DNA of 64,000 bases from NCBI RefSeq assembly GCF_036588685.1, contig NC_086374.1, positions 74,894,457-74,958,456 on the forward strand. Reading direction: 5' to 3'. The position numbers were made by a program, and so were the translations under genes. Source of the DNA: Mytilus trossulus (lineage: Eukaryota > Mollusca > Bivalvia > Mytilida > Mytilidae). Below the pieces are notes generated by a model that saw nothing but the letters and a program-made list of their open reading frames with translations, was not told the DNA's origin and made no database searches. Shown here piece by piece: positions 43,918 to 55,699 of the stretch; position 1 is the first letter of the stretch; each line of letters starts with the position of its first letter.

Positions 43918-45081
43918 TACTAGTACTGCAACTGACATCGAAAAAGACGCTTAGTTAACGAGTTTAATGGTCCGGAATAACACACGGCTGCAAATTGTTT
44001 CAAATGATAGAATCATATCTATATTTTAATTTCCGTCGGGTCGTTAAAAGTTTCTATGGTCACATTTTTGTATTTCATCCCTTTAATGGGGGTACCCCTC
44101 AATTTACGGTTTTGGGTAGTTACCTTCAAATTCAAAAATATATTTTTTGGTTAAATTTCCCGCTATTTTCGTAAATATTTTCCATGCACATATCATCAAG
44201 GATCATCGGTATGAAGAAGACATTAATATAATACCATCTCCAAGTAAAACTTTCAAACTTAAAGTTGGCTGTTTTTTAGATAGAAATTTAACGCTTTTTT
44301 CTTTGAAAACGAGAAAACAAATGATTCAAAAACAGTATTTGACATTTGAGAGGACAAACATATTACTGCGATACTGCATGCAAATTTTGTTGGGCAAATT
44401 CCGAACAATTTTGTCAAAAACTCAAAAATAAAAACATCATTTTTACCATTTTTAAATACGGAAATTTCCTATCCGTCATTCAGCTCCAGCAATTATTTTT
44501 TCCTTCACAATCAATTTGATAGTTTCGGTGTGATTATGTAGATTTTATAGGAGAAGTTAATTTAATTTTGAGTGATTTGAATATATATATAGAAGTTCGT
44601 TTTCTGTAAATAAGTTATATTTTTGTCAATAAAATTTTGACTTTTTATAAAAGTTAACCGAATCCTGCGGATAAGAGTATTTTCCGGAAATGACTATCGT
44701 TGATATTGTGTGAAAATACATTGTATGTCAATGTTTAACCTCAGAGCAATTAATATACATGCAAGTGGTCGGGGGTAAAGTACTATTGAATTTTCGCAGA
44801 GATTTGGTATGTGATAAGGTGATGCTAAAACCAACTTCTCTTGATATTCTGCTTTCCTTTGGCGAATCATCAGCGATGTTATGAGACTTGCAAAAGATGG
44901 CAATATTGGTGCGTCTTTAAATTAGATTGATTGATTGGTTGTTGGTTGCTTAACGTCCAGTGGCAAATATGTCATGCATCTTAAGGAAGAGAACAACTTA
45001 ACCATAAAAACAATAGGTAGGTTTTGTCATAATAGAGGTCATTCGGGATGATGGTCGGGAAAATTTAGATGCCACTGGAAA

Positions 45082-45531
45082 ATGAAAAATAAAAATGGTT
45101 TGGGACAGAACTTGCCATTGCAACAGGCCACCTACGGACCCCTCAAAGAGTTCTTGCAAGGGTTTTTAACGTTCAAAGCACGTTGCATTCCCTTTACACA
45201 AGGCATCGGATTTAACGTCCCCATTCTGACTGGACGTGACTGCGAACTTGATACATCCCGCACAGCCAAACGGACGTTCCACTTCGTTTTACTGTCGGTC
45301 GGGAGAAGACCAAGTGACCATATTTCGTTTTCCCAGTCACCCTTTGGGAACTTTAAATTAAAAACAACAGAAATCCATATATGTGATCAAACTAATCGAC
45401 ATGCATCTTCACAACCTGACACTTTTATACGATCTCGCGCTCAGTTTCTTCCTTGTCGTTTGGATATGAAAACAGGGTTTTTGTGTAAAAGAAAAACTTT
45501 AAAAAAAAACAAGAAAACCACACAAAACTGA
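45082..45531 (+). other. 149-codon open frame, probably not a gene
   Basis: It is the longest plain frame in this element, but it follows a dispersed repeat head (44925-44990), has no motif or hydrophobic pattern I recognise and ends in a poly-Lys run from an A-rich tract. A captured or element-encoded fragment cannot be excluded. Confidence 0.25.
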
Positions 45532-45915
45532 GTTCTCTAAACGCGTTGACAGTCTTTTCTCATGTAGCAGGACCTAATACATATACCGATCACATTTACC
45601 CAAGATTGCACCGGATGCTTGCCAAACTGCCAAAAACTCCAGAAATAAATAGATAGTGTGACACCTTACAATTCAGACTCGGTAGGGCTAAGGGATATGA
45701 AATATAGAGTTGAGCTCTGAACGCAATATAGGGGATGCCATATCTGCTGCAGGAAAATAAAAGTCTATGTAAAGACTTTCAGAATTACACGAAGGTGTGT
45801 CTGAAAATATAAAGGATACATTAAAGGAAGAACAATTACTTCATCCTGCCACCAGTGCTCTCATGAGCTATGTCCTCGTTGGTATTTCTATAGAAATGAT
45901 GCCCGCATAGCTTCT

Positions 45916-46030
45916 TAATAAATATAGGAAGATGTGGTATGAGTGCCAATGATACAACACACCATTCAAGTCACAATTTATAAAAGTACATCATTATAGG
46001 TCACGGTCCGGTTTTTAACACGGAGTCTAT
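45916..46030 (+). repeat. SINE-like repeat, 5' half
   Basis: Head 'aatataggaagatgtggtat' plus gagtgccaatgatacaac, then 'cattataggtcacggtccgg' and 'aacacggagtct'. Confidence 0.75.
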
Positions 46031-46088
46031 GCTCAAGAGTTCATTTGTTACTTAATTGATGAAAAATAACACAAAGACGCCTCTGAAC

Positions 46089-46263
46089 CAGAGGCGGATT
46101 TAGGGGGGGGGGGGGTTGCAGGTGGCTCGCCCCCCCCCCCCCCCAATTTTGGGGGGAAAATTTGGTTGCTTATATAGGGAATCACTGAAGCGCGACTGGA
46201 GCGGGCCCCCTCTTAGGTCAGTGAGTGGGCCCCCACTTATGAAAATTTCTGGATCCGCCACTG
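46089..46263 (-). mobile_element. CAGTGGCGGATCCAG MITE with 5-bp duplication TGAAC
   Basis: CAGAGGCGGATTTAGG and, mirrored, CAGTGGCGGATCCAG. TGAAC occurs at 46084-46088 and 46264-46268. Long G and C runs inside the ends pair with each other. Confidence 0.82.
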
Positions 46264-47699
46264 TGAACTGTATATGTCCCTAAAGATAACAAAAAATCGA
46301 AAATGTATTGCTATTACAAAATCAATCGTTTCTGTAGCAGCATTTGCCCAATTACATTTGGGATTGGCGGTGCAGATATATCGTGCATATGCATACATGT
46401 ATGGGAATATGGATCACGAATGTTGATCGAAACTTTGTACTCACATTGCTTTTGTGTTTCTTTTGCAAAAGTTAGACTATGTCTGACGAGTTTGACAGAA
46501 TCATGACGGTATTTACGTCTAGATAGCATTTGTACTCAAAAACTGAGTTTGCTTTGACCAAAATCTGCATTTCCAGTGCCGAACTTGTTCTTATAAGAAA
46601 AGTGAAGTGTCTTGTAATGCTTATACGCGTACTGAATCCGCATATGATGACGAAGAGATTTATTCATGTCCCTATTTAATGAATACTTGAGCTATTATGT
46701 ATTGCTTTTAAAAGTTATATAAAGGTCATGACTGATTTTGAATAACAACATTAGAAAATTGGCATTGCATTGTATGATTTTTCATCCTTCCCTTAACAAA
46801 TTAATAAGTTGACTTTTTTTACCAGGATAATCCCACTAAAAAATGTGCATGCACCAAACTGATTTTTTTTTTATAAACCTCGCATTCGCCTCGGGTGACT
46901 TTAGTATATTTTGTGTTATAACTGCTCTGTTTTGACTTGGCAAATACACAATATGTATTTATCTATAAGTAGATACTATTTTTTACAAAATGCACAACCT
47001 TTAAAATGCAAAATTAAAACACTGTTTCAGCGCTTTAATTTTGTTTTTTTCAAAGATAGAAAAACTATTGATATAACTTGATAAACTGGTGTTTTATAGT
47101 TTAGAAAATAATTTTGTAATATACTTTAGTGAAACACTATACACGATATGAAAGTTTATGGATGTGAAAAGGACAAGGCCACTTCTTCTTTTGCTATGTC
47201 TTAAATGGAAAAAAATCAGAAGGTTCCAAATCTACGCCATTTTGTAATGGCAGCTCTTCATATAAGTAGTCAAATTTGTCGTTTTAACATCGTTTATAGC
47301 ATATGCTTATGATCAAATTGTTTTAGTAGCATTCTATTGAATAAATATCAGAATATTTCTCCTTTTTGTCCTTGTAGTTGAAATATTGATATTTTTAGCT
47401 CTGACCTTTGACCTCAATTTCAAAAAATTGTGACCACTCTGGATTTTTACGACCCAACTTTTCTTATTGTACACGTTTTCCTCTTTCCATCGATATATAA
47501 TTTAGGTGTGTGTTCTTCCGGACCATTAAAGTTTTAAAAAATGACCTCTGGTTGCAGTACTATACCATCCAATCGCTTATTAGGAAAAAAAATCTTAAAC
47601 TGAAGGCGAGGCTCATGAATATAACATCCATCTCCACAATTGGATCCAGACGTTATTGTTGGCTGTAAGAACGATAACTCTGGTGCATCGAGACTAAGA

Positions 47700-48690
47700 G
47701 ACAGCCATCTGAGATTTTAAAGGGTCTTTTATATACCTATCTTTAGCTTAATCAGAAGCCCATCTACCATGAGCTTTAAGTACCTATCAGATACGCCTCG
47801 ATTTGCAGCAGTGGAAGCACCACCACTCCTTAAACTATGGAGCCCAAACTTGGACTTATCTATACCAATGTCTGTCAAACTCTCTAACAAAATTTCCCTA
47901 GCTCTAGTATATGACAATGGATTATTAATACTGCATAATTTATAAACAGCTTTTGATTTTAATAAGTAAGAAAGCGCCCTAAAAATATAATTATCTGAAT
48001 GTAAATTCAACTTAGCTTAATCGATGTACCTTTTCAACCAAAGAACTGTACATATATATAGTCTGTACCTGTAGTGGCTATAATAACAGAATTGCCCCTT
48101 CTACATGTATATAAATCAGTTTTACTTTTCATAATACAAATTTTTATATAACTGTCATATAATTCAATATTGTTCATCTTGATATTGGCTAATTTGATAT
48201 ACCTCAAATATCCAGAAAAACCTAACAGAAATAAAACTACCACTCTCAATTTCTTAAGATTAGAAGAATCTCCAAATTTCAGAACAATTCTATTTAATAT
48301 ATCAGGCGTGATTGGCTCTTTTTTTAATTATAGGTTTGCTTAACAGTCTCCTTCCACCTCCGTAAATAAGACCTATAAATTTATCTGAACAAGGATTATG
48401 TTTGAAATGAAAATCATGGAACCATTTAATTGCATAAAAACTAAATTCTAAAATTGCGACACTGAATCCCTGTTGAATAAGTCCACCTTAATACAGCGAC
48501 ACTGTTGTGATCGTCGCAGGTAAACACAAGCGAACATGACATTGTATTACACCACTTTTCAAACTTCTTAAAATAGCACTTGTATTTCTTAATGGTAGCA
48601 CTGGATCTCGCTGATTCAACGAAAGACGGTAAATCTCGAATGACCGTGACTTGAAAATCTCGAATCATTAGTATAGGCCTCAAATTGTTT
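47700..48690 (-). pseudogene. Tyrosine recombinase of DIRS-like element
   Basis: N-terminal SAM-like part at 48690-48500 (L-P-S-F-V-E-S-A ... A-T-I-K-K-Y-K-C-Y-F-K-K-F-E-K-W-C). The catalytic part is spread over shifted frames: G-F-S-G-Y-L-R with the first Arg (about 48215), K-S-K-T-D with the catalytic Lys (about 48120), H-S-L-R-S-G-G (H-x-x-R, about 47830) and H-G-R-W (about 47765). The nucleophile Tyr is in D-R-Y-I-K-D (about 47735), after a further shift and a TAA. All catalytic residues are still present, but frameshifts at about 48460, 48295, 48030 and 47770 break it. Confidence 0.85.
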
Positions 48691-48756
48691 CCATTGATCT
48701 GGAAAATAAATAGTATAATGAATACTCAGCAAAAATTTTCTGCAATTCCCATACCG

Positions 48757-49320
48757 CGTCGTCTAAATAAACTACCATAGGAAATCCCAATGATCTCCAA
48801 TATTTAACTAAAACACGTACAGTCTTTTTAAATACATGACCAGCCGATGAAAGTCCAAAAGGTAAATCTGTAAAAATAAAATATCTAGCCGTATCACCAT
48901 ATTTCCAAGAGAATCCCAAATATTTTTGATGATCAGGGTGAATGTCCAAATGATGGTAACCCGACTTCATATCAAATTTAAACTCGAAACTGTTAGAATT
49001 GACAAAAGTTAAAGCTTCTTTTACTCCTTCGAATTTTACTTTCTGTTTTTCAACAAATTTATTAATATGTCTTAAATCTAAAACTAGCCTTTCTTTTCCT
49101 GAACTATTAACTGAAACAGTAAGTGGATTAACCACAAATGTGCTTTTAACTTCTGTTATACAACTTTTTGATAAAAGTTCCTGAATAAAATTTTCAACAA
49201 ACTCTGGATGCTGTAAGGCTGATCTATTATTTTTGAGAAAAACAGAAGGTGGATCACTAAAAAAAATGGAATTCTATAACCAAAATCAATAACGTTCATA
49301 ATAAAAGCATAAGCACTTAG
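48757..49320 (-). pseudogene. Reverse transcriptase of DIRS-like element, 3' truncated
   Basis: Reads V-I-D-F-G-Y-R-I-P-F, a frameshift at ~49262, L-K-N-N-R-S-A-L, then E-R-L-V-L-D-L-R-H-I-N, F-K-F-D-M-K-S-G-Y-H-H-L-D-I-H (first catalytic Asp), T-D-L-P-F-G-L-S-S-A and V-V-Y-L-D-D (catalytic pair, about 48765-48780). After Y-L-D-D-A the element's RT stops and 56 nt later the recombinase begins. That gap starts GT and ends TTTATTTTCCAG. Confidence 0.88.
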
Positions 49321-49438
49321 TACATTTTTCCAATATGATGAATGTTTTTTTCAAATTGCCTTTAACATTTACCAGATTTTTTTCTCATAATTGTTACCAA
49401 GTTCAAATAAATTCTCAACTTTGTCAGTTTCTGTGCTG

Positions 49439-50170
49439 TTACTGTGTGTGGATCCTGCTGGAACTTTTGTGCACTAAAAGTGGCTGTAGGGGTACTTCTT
49501 TGGGGACAACTCCGTGCGAAATGCCTGGGTTGATTGCAGTAGAAGCACTTGTATGTTTCTTTGACTCCGTCTGTACCACTGACTTGTCAAGGCCACGAAA
49601 AAAGCTTCTGGAATTAAATTTTCCTCGACTGGAACCATTGTTTGCAGTATCGGGTTTATTGTACGGCTTATAATTTCTTTTTCTAGCAGCCCTAGAAATA
49701 GCAGCGCGTAAATCACTAGCATCTTCTTTATTTTCTGCCAACGGAATATCCATATATTCCTTTACTGTGTCCCAACCGTGTTTATCAGCTATCTTAAGGA
49801 TCTTATTCCGCTTACGAAGTATTTCTTTCTCCTCGGAAATGATACTACTAACTTCTGAAACGTTGCCCAACTTTATACAGCTTTCAATGGCGGAAAGTTT
49901 ATCCAAGCGTTCGGAATTAAACGAATGATGAATCTTAAAGCTCTTGAATGTGAATTCTGTTTGTTCGACACCAGTTGCCTTTGTACTTTTGCCAAACTGA
50001 GCTTCAACATGGTTAATCATCGACTCTTTCTGTTTCTCTAATGCGTTGTTTAAAGCTGAAGTGAAAAGCAAAATGGCCCCATCGGTAGTCAACTCTGTAT
50101 CATGATGATCTTCACCAGTAGCATTATCACCCCATATAACCCCGATACAAATGAATCCGGACGTTGACGC
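49439..50170 (-). pseudogene. Gag-like ORF of DIRS-like element
   Basis: An open frame of 275 codons reaches 50266, but the first ~30 residues are hydrophobic and may be read-through of flanking DNA. The body is helical and charged (A-L-N-N-A-L-E-K-Q-K-E, L-R-K-R-N-K-I-L-K-I-A-D-K-H-G-W) with an Arg/Lys/Asn-rich C-terminal part (A-A-R-K-R-N-Y-K-P-Y-N-K). This fits a DIRS gag by position and composition. It ends about 120 bp before RT coding resumes. Confidence 0.6.
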
Positions 50171-50654
50171 GTTCAAAGCGATAATCAGGACAACATTTGG
50201 GATGACAATAATTTCGAATGCCTCTCTAGAACTTATTTGAGTATATATAAATATGTCAATGAGCATGTTAGTTTATTTATTCAATTATACAGTTATTGTA
50301 AGTTTTAGATATTGTATAGAACGTTTGATAAAACTGCTAGATGCAAAACGCACAGACATGGTGCAATTTCATACGGTTTATGATATAAACAATGCTGAAT
50401 ATCTTTTCGTGCATACACCTTTGCGTATTAATACCTTAAGCAATACTAAATAACTATACATTGAATTACTACGTGCCTTCAAATGTGCCCTATAGAACTT
50501 ATAATAAACGCAATACAATGCAAAATAATTGTTCTCTTACTGTTTTGTTCTTTCCACCAAATGTGTCGCGTTCGTTGTGCGTTTTGAAATAATCACTGTA
50601 CAGTTCGTTGACAAAAACCGTCACAAATCACTTTCTTGTCAAGTTTTTCGAGAT

Positions 50655-51963
50655 GGTGTCGGCTACGGGGCGCCGAATGGGACTCTTGTGGTTTTGTAAT
50701 CAAAATTCAATTTTGTACGGACAAAAGTGACTTTTGTTCAACAAAAATGAGTTCAGTTTAACAAAATTTGTATCATACTACTAATTTAAAATTTTGTCAT
50801 ACAAAATTATCTATCAGCGGACAAAAGTCACTTTTGTCATGACAAAATTCATTTTTGTTACACAGAATTGAATTTTGTTACCTAATTTGAAAATTGGGCG
50901 ACAAAAGTGAATTTTGTATTCAAATTAGTTAAGTTTGGTTTCTGTGAACTAGTTTGCATACAAAATCGACTTTTGTTACACAAAATTGACTTTTGTTACA
51001 CAAAATTGACTTTTGTTACACAAAATTGACTTTTGTTACACAAAATTGACTTTTGTTACACAAAATTGACTTTTGTTACACAAAATTGACTTTTGTCTCA
51101 ACAAAATTGACAAAATTGACTTTTGTCTCAACAAAATTGACAAAATTGACTTTTGTCTCAACAAAATTGACAAAATTGACTTTTGTGAGACAAAATTGAC
51201 CAATGTGAGACAAAATTGACTTTTGTCTCAACAAAATTGACAAAATTGAATTTTGTCTCAACAAAATTGACAAAATTGAATTTTGTCTCAACAAAATTGA
51301 TTTTTGTCTCACGAAAGTCAATTTTGTCTCACGAAAATGAATTTTGTCGTCACAAAAATGAATTTTGTCGTCACAAAAATGAATTTTGTCGTCACAAAAT
51401 TGACTTTTGTCTCAACAAAATTGACAAAATTGACTTTTGTCTCAACAAAATTGACAAAATTGACTTTTGTCTCAACAAAATTGACAAAATTGATTTTTGT
51501 CTCAACAAAATTGACAAAATTGATTTTTGTCTCAACAAAATTGACAAAATTCACTTTTGTCTCATCAAAATTAACAAAATTCACTTTTGTCTCAACAAAA
51601 TTGACAAAATTGAATTTTGTCTCACAAAAGTTAATTTTGTCTAACAAAATTGAATCTTACCTCACACAATTGACTTTTGTGATTTAATTTCCATATCAGG
51701 TAACAAAAGTCAATTTTGTATGCAAATATGTTTATGCAAATCAAATATGTTTATATTTGCATACCTTTTAGACAAAATTGACTTTTGTCATGACAAATAT
51801 GAATTTTGTCTACACAAATGAATTTTGTCATCACAAAATTGAAGTTCTCACAAAACAAGTCTGTAGCACATAGTTTTGTAAGACAAAAATGATTTTGTTA
51901 TGACAAAATTGAATTTTGTACAAAACCATAAGAGTCCCATTCGGCGCCCCGTATCGGCGACCC
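50655..51963. mobile_element. TIR element composed of ACAAAATTGACTTTTGT tandem repeats
   Basis: The ends are inverted: TACGGGGCGCCGAATGGGAC plus TCTTGTGGTTTTGTA at the left is mirrored at the right (GGGGCGCCGAATGGGACTCT). Between them is about 1.2 kb of near-palindromic units (ACAAAA-TGA-TTTTGT). First come 20-bp units (about 50960-51090), then 30-bp units with a second ACAAAATTGAC (51090-51620), then degenerate copies. No coding capacity. Because the 30-bp unit is a multiple of three, it produces long open frames on both strands that are not genes. Confidence 0.8.
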
Positions 51964-52339
51964 CTTTTCTGTATTTTGTTGTAAATGTTATCTGTTAACT
52001 TAGTCAAAGTAGTTGAACTTAAAATATCTGTCATACAAAGCCAAAATTGAAATATTTCACCAGCGTACATCTATTGGAATGTTTCTATTGAAAATTGAAA
52101 CTTTCAATGTTTTTCCAGATGAAATGAACAGTTAAGAAATATATTCCAGAGGAAATAAAGTTTCTAAAAGTACAGTCATTAAAACTTTAATGACTTCTTT
52201 TTCACAATTTGAGGCTCTTCCAAATGCCGATGTTGGTCCAAATTCGCCTAGACGAAAGCAGACATACATGTAGGAGCTCGTTGAACTTAATTTGCCGAAC
52301 GCCATAGATGTCATTCCAACTGCTTTATTTTTTTTTTAC

Positions 52340-52800
52340 ATATGAAGCTTCGTAGATGTGGTGTGATGGCCAGTGATACATCTTTCCACCAAAGTTTAAA
52401 TGAAGTGGGTGTATAAACTATTATAGTCCAATGATTTTCCTGTAAATAGTTTTTATTAAGTGAGGAGGGAAGGCTCATGATTTCACGAGCAAGAGTCATT
52501 TATACACTCAAGAAGAGTCCTACTCTGTACTGAAAGAAGAAGGAGAAGAAGAATGTACAATATTTAACAACATGAACAATGAGGAAAACCTATACCATAC
52601 AGTCGGCTAAAAAGGCACCGATATAAAAAAAAAATATGAAAAATTAAAACGATAAAACTAACGGTTATTAATTTATAACTTATGAATTATGTAAAAAGAA
52701 AAAAAATGACAGACCTATATAACCAATGCACCACAGGATCCTGACGTTGGACCGACAAAAAAAAGTGCGACGGGATTAAACATGTGAGCCCCCAACCCTA
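52340..52800 (+). repeat. Degenerate SINE-like repeat
   Basis: The head gtagatgtggtgtgatggcc is followed downstream by 'gacaaaaaaaagtgcgacgg' and 'gattaaacatgtgagccccc', the distal part of the same family seen at 54005-54310. Confidence 0.5.
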
Positions 52801-53269
52801 ATTGTAGTAACTAATAGTTTATTTCAAAGCGAATTACAACTATGAAGTAAATCATGTATCTAAAGTTATCAGTATATCCTACTCTTTTAGGTAAAGACGT
52901 AATGAAACGCATGAACTGGTGCAATGCCAAATATAAACAGTATCGAGAGGATTTACGGTATTATGAGTTCTCATAAGTGTGCATAAATTGTACTAATGTT
53001 AAATTATGTTTTGATTTAACAGGTACAGAAAAACTTTCTATATTGTGGTCAATTTTTTTTTACTGACCGAAGTTGGCCACCCGTTGAGTTGTGTGGGATG
53101 TAAAAGTACACAGTCACGTCCAGTCCGAATGGGAATATAAAATCCAATGTATCGTGTAAAGAGAGTACCATGCTAACTACATTGTACGAACCCCTCCAAA
53201 AACTTCAAGAGAGGTCCATAAATAGCCTGTTGAAAGGCACCATTTGTGTCCTAATAAAATATACATCAT

Positions 53270-53412
53270 TTTATCCAGTGACAGTCCAAACGTCCCTGAC
53301 GTAATTCCGGAGGGTCTCCTTCCAGGACTTACATGTAGTATGTGTTGCTACTTTGTGCTTATCCTGAACATGCATGACATATTTGCAAGTGAACGATAAG
53401 CAACCAACAATC
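53270..53412 (-). repeat. Dispersed repeat (copy of 19890-20025 family)
   Basis: 'ccagtgacagtccaaacgtc', 'ccaggacttacatgtagt' and 'gaacatgcatgacatattt' occur in the same order as at 19890-20025. Confidence 0.6.
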
Positions 53413-54004
53413 AGCCATTACGTACGCGTGTCGTAAACAAATAAAAGGTTCCATATTACGTACCAACATGAGAGAAGAAACACAGCAAATGCCTATTAGG
53501 TTGATGATTGATGCTTTCCTCGACCCATAATTTACCAATGACGCCAAGGGTAACTGGGAAATATAAATATGGTTCCTGTGGTCTTCTGTGAAATAAATCA
53601 AAATTTAAATGAAATGCCTACGGGTGGATTTAGACTTTAAAGGTGCTTATAATAACCAGAATGCAATGACCAATCATTTAGATTTTTGCACCACAGTAGA
53701 AAGACTGTGATGTTCGAGGAATTTAAGCATAATCTTTATACCTTAAAAATTAAACAAACACAAAAACATAATTGAAGAAAGCAAACCAGTTAACATTGAG
53801 AATTTTCTCTTCATCTTTATATCTTCACATTAAAGTAACTGTATTAAAGTAACTGTATTACTATTGATGGCTATTAGTTACATGTTCCTTGCATACACCT
53901 ATTCTTTAGCCTTAATGTAACTCTATGGTAGTCTGTGACCCCCCTATGACCCGCCTCTGAGATTCAGGCCAAAAGGCTTAGCCTGTATCCATTGATTGTT
54001 TTTG

Positions 54005-54310
54005 ATTACTTTCTATATCAAATAGAAGATGTGGTATTGAAACAGCTCTTCGCTAGAGACCAAACGAAACAAAAATGAACTATAGGTCACCGTACGGCCT
54101 TTAACAATGAACAAAGCCCACACCACTATAAAACACACCGAAATGACAAATGTAGTACAATTCATACAAGAAAACTAACGGCCCAATTTATGCACAAAAT
54201 AGTGAACAAAAAATATATATATAACTACTGAATTACACAATCCTGGCTTTGCACAGGCACATTATATGGCGGGATTAAACATGTTAGTGGGCACCCAATC
54301 CACCACCTAA
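54005..54310 (+). repeat. SINE-like repeat, near full length
   Basis: It runs from agaagatgtggtattgaaac through 'ctataggtcaccgtacggcc' and 'aacaaagcccacacc' to 'ggcgggattaaacatgttag' and 'gggcacccaatcc'. Colinear with 60848-61160 in opposite orientation. Confidence 0.65.
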
Positions 54311-55515
54311 CCGTACATTTTCTGTTGTATGGTGAACACTTTCAAATATGCTATCAAATTATAAATCGGAAGTGTGTATCTGTATGCTTAGTCACAGTTG
54401 CATCTGTCGAGTTATTGTATTTTCCTACCAATTCACACTTTCGTATACATGGGGATTTTTTTACATGTACAAATTTCCTCCAAGAGTTTTTCTACAATAC
54501 AACGGACATTATGGGTTGCTGTCTGCATGCTATGGTGATAAATTATTATTTTCAAACATGCATTTTGGTTAAAATCATATCAAAGCATAATTTAATACAT
54601 GCAAAATTCATTGACAAACGCAATATTGTGTCAACGAAGCGTACAGTGCAAAAAGGTGTAATGACAACGAAGCGTACACAACATGAAAATAAAGACACTT
54701 TGAAACGTGTATTTTTTGGTTTCTAGATACAACATACACAAACGATTTTTATAAGTTTGTTAATTTATACTATGAAGTTTTCAAAAATGTATGTTTTAAA
54801 AACTATGAGGTACGAGAAACATTAAGTTTTGACTGTTTAAAAATACCAAGCACGTTTTATCATTGATACCGTCACGCGTTTTTTTATGTTTGTATATAAA
54901 AATGTCACATTTTTGAAAAACCTTTTAGTAACTTATGAGTATTATGGCAAAGAATATATTGGAGCAAAATATCCGAAGAATAGATATTGGATTGTCTTTA
55001 AAAGTATGAATTCCTTACTGTCAGAACTCAGTGTTACACGGTGTGTTCGACTCGAACGCGTCAACGTCCGGTTTCATCTGTATCGGGGTTGTTCGGAACC
55101 TGCGTCGGACATACTTTGCAGAATGTGTTGTTACTTTGAAGGTACTGTGAGCACCTCGATACAAATTATCCAGGTATCGGACTTATATACCCCACCCGTA
55201 TTCCCGCCTATGAAATGTTCGTGCAGTACTCACTAAAGACTTATATATAGATACTATCCAACCAGAATTTCAAACTTGTTTTACAAACTTGTTCTGCATA
55301 TAGATAAAGGAAAACCCTAAATAAAACGGAATAGAAATAAATTTCTTTCTATATATGGCTTACGTACTGATGCGGGCATTTTAAGAGTTCGCATTTTACC
55401 ACATTACCTGGATTTTTGAACATAAGTGGATAACGTTTTATAACCAGATTTTTCCAATATACCCTCAGAGTATAGTTCATTAGTATTCACTCTCCTGTGT
55501 TACATGTATACTGTA
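54311..55515. other. No convincing gene
   Basis: Open frames at 54325-54726 and 54886-55236 (133 and 116 codons, plus) have mixed composition but no domain. The second contains C-R-M-C-C and a long neutral stretch. I see no splice-site context that would support either. Confidence 0.35.
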
Positions 55516-55620
55516 AATGCAATAAAGAGCAAACATAAAATCGACGCAAATAAAAAAAAAAGAAATCGGCGCAAATGCAAGAATGAAAATTAAAAAAATC
55601 GGCGCAAAGGTCATACGCCC
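55516..55620 (-). mobile_element. Right end of a GCGCCGA-type (9-bp duplication) element
   Basis: On the minus strand: GGCGTATGACCTTTGCGCC, GATTTTTTTAATTTTCATTC, TTGCATTTGCGCCGATTTC. Same terminus as 32124-32848. No left partner was found nearby. Confidence 0.65.
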
Positions 55621-55699
55621 AAAAAACAGTTCAAGCCGAGCAAGGGCTGAATGATTTGTACCGTCTTCTATAAATCCTTGATTAAACATTCTTATAATC

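Larger units (their letters stand above)
43921..47562. mobile_element. 3.6-kb TIR element, relative of 4504-8520, 3-bp duplication TAC
   Basis: The left end TAGTACTGCAAC is mirrored exactly at the right. Both sides continue with TTTAATGGTCCGGAA then AACACAC, and the left also has the TGGTCACATTTTT block seen in the 4.0-kb relative. TAC flanks both ends (43918-43920 and 47563-47565). No transposase. It contains a SINE copy, a MITE and a 149-codon open frame (45082-45531, plus) without recognisable features. Confidence 0.78.
47590..50270 (-). mobile_element. DIRS-like retrotransposon remnant: gag-like, RT, tyrosine recombinase
   Basis: Order on the minus strand: gag-like ORF (50170-49439), reverse transcriptase (49320-48757) and tyrosine recombinase (48690-47700). 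RT joined to a tyrosine recombinase instead of a DDE integrase is diagnostic of the DIRS/Ngaro order. The RNase H segment expected between RT and recombinase is missing. Several frameshifts and stops make it inactive. The characteristic split direct or inverted terminal repeats were not located. Confidence 0.85.

Noticed and set aside
45082..45531. 149-codon frame as a confident gene
   Set aside because: No domain, ends in an A-run, lies next to a dispersed repeat. Kept only as a low-confidence note.
46303..46529. Opposed open frames of 67 and 71 codons
   Set aside because: Mirror frames over the same non-repetitive stretch with no splice sites or motifs; typical chance frames.
51076..51687. 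Long open frames on both strands (up to 142 codons)
   Set aside because: They are produced by 30-bp tandem repeats, a multiple of three; both strands read as the same few residues over and over. No gene.
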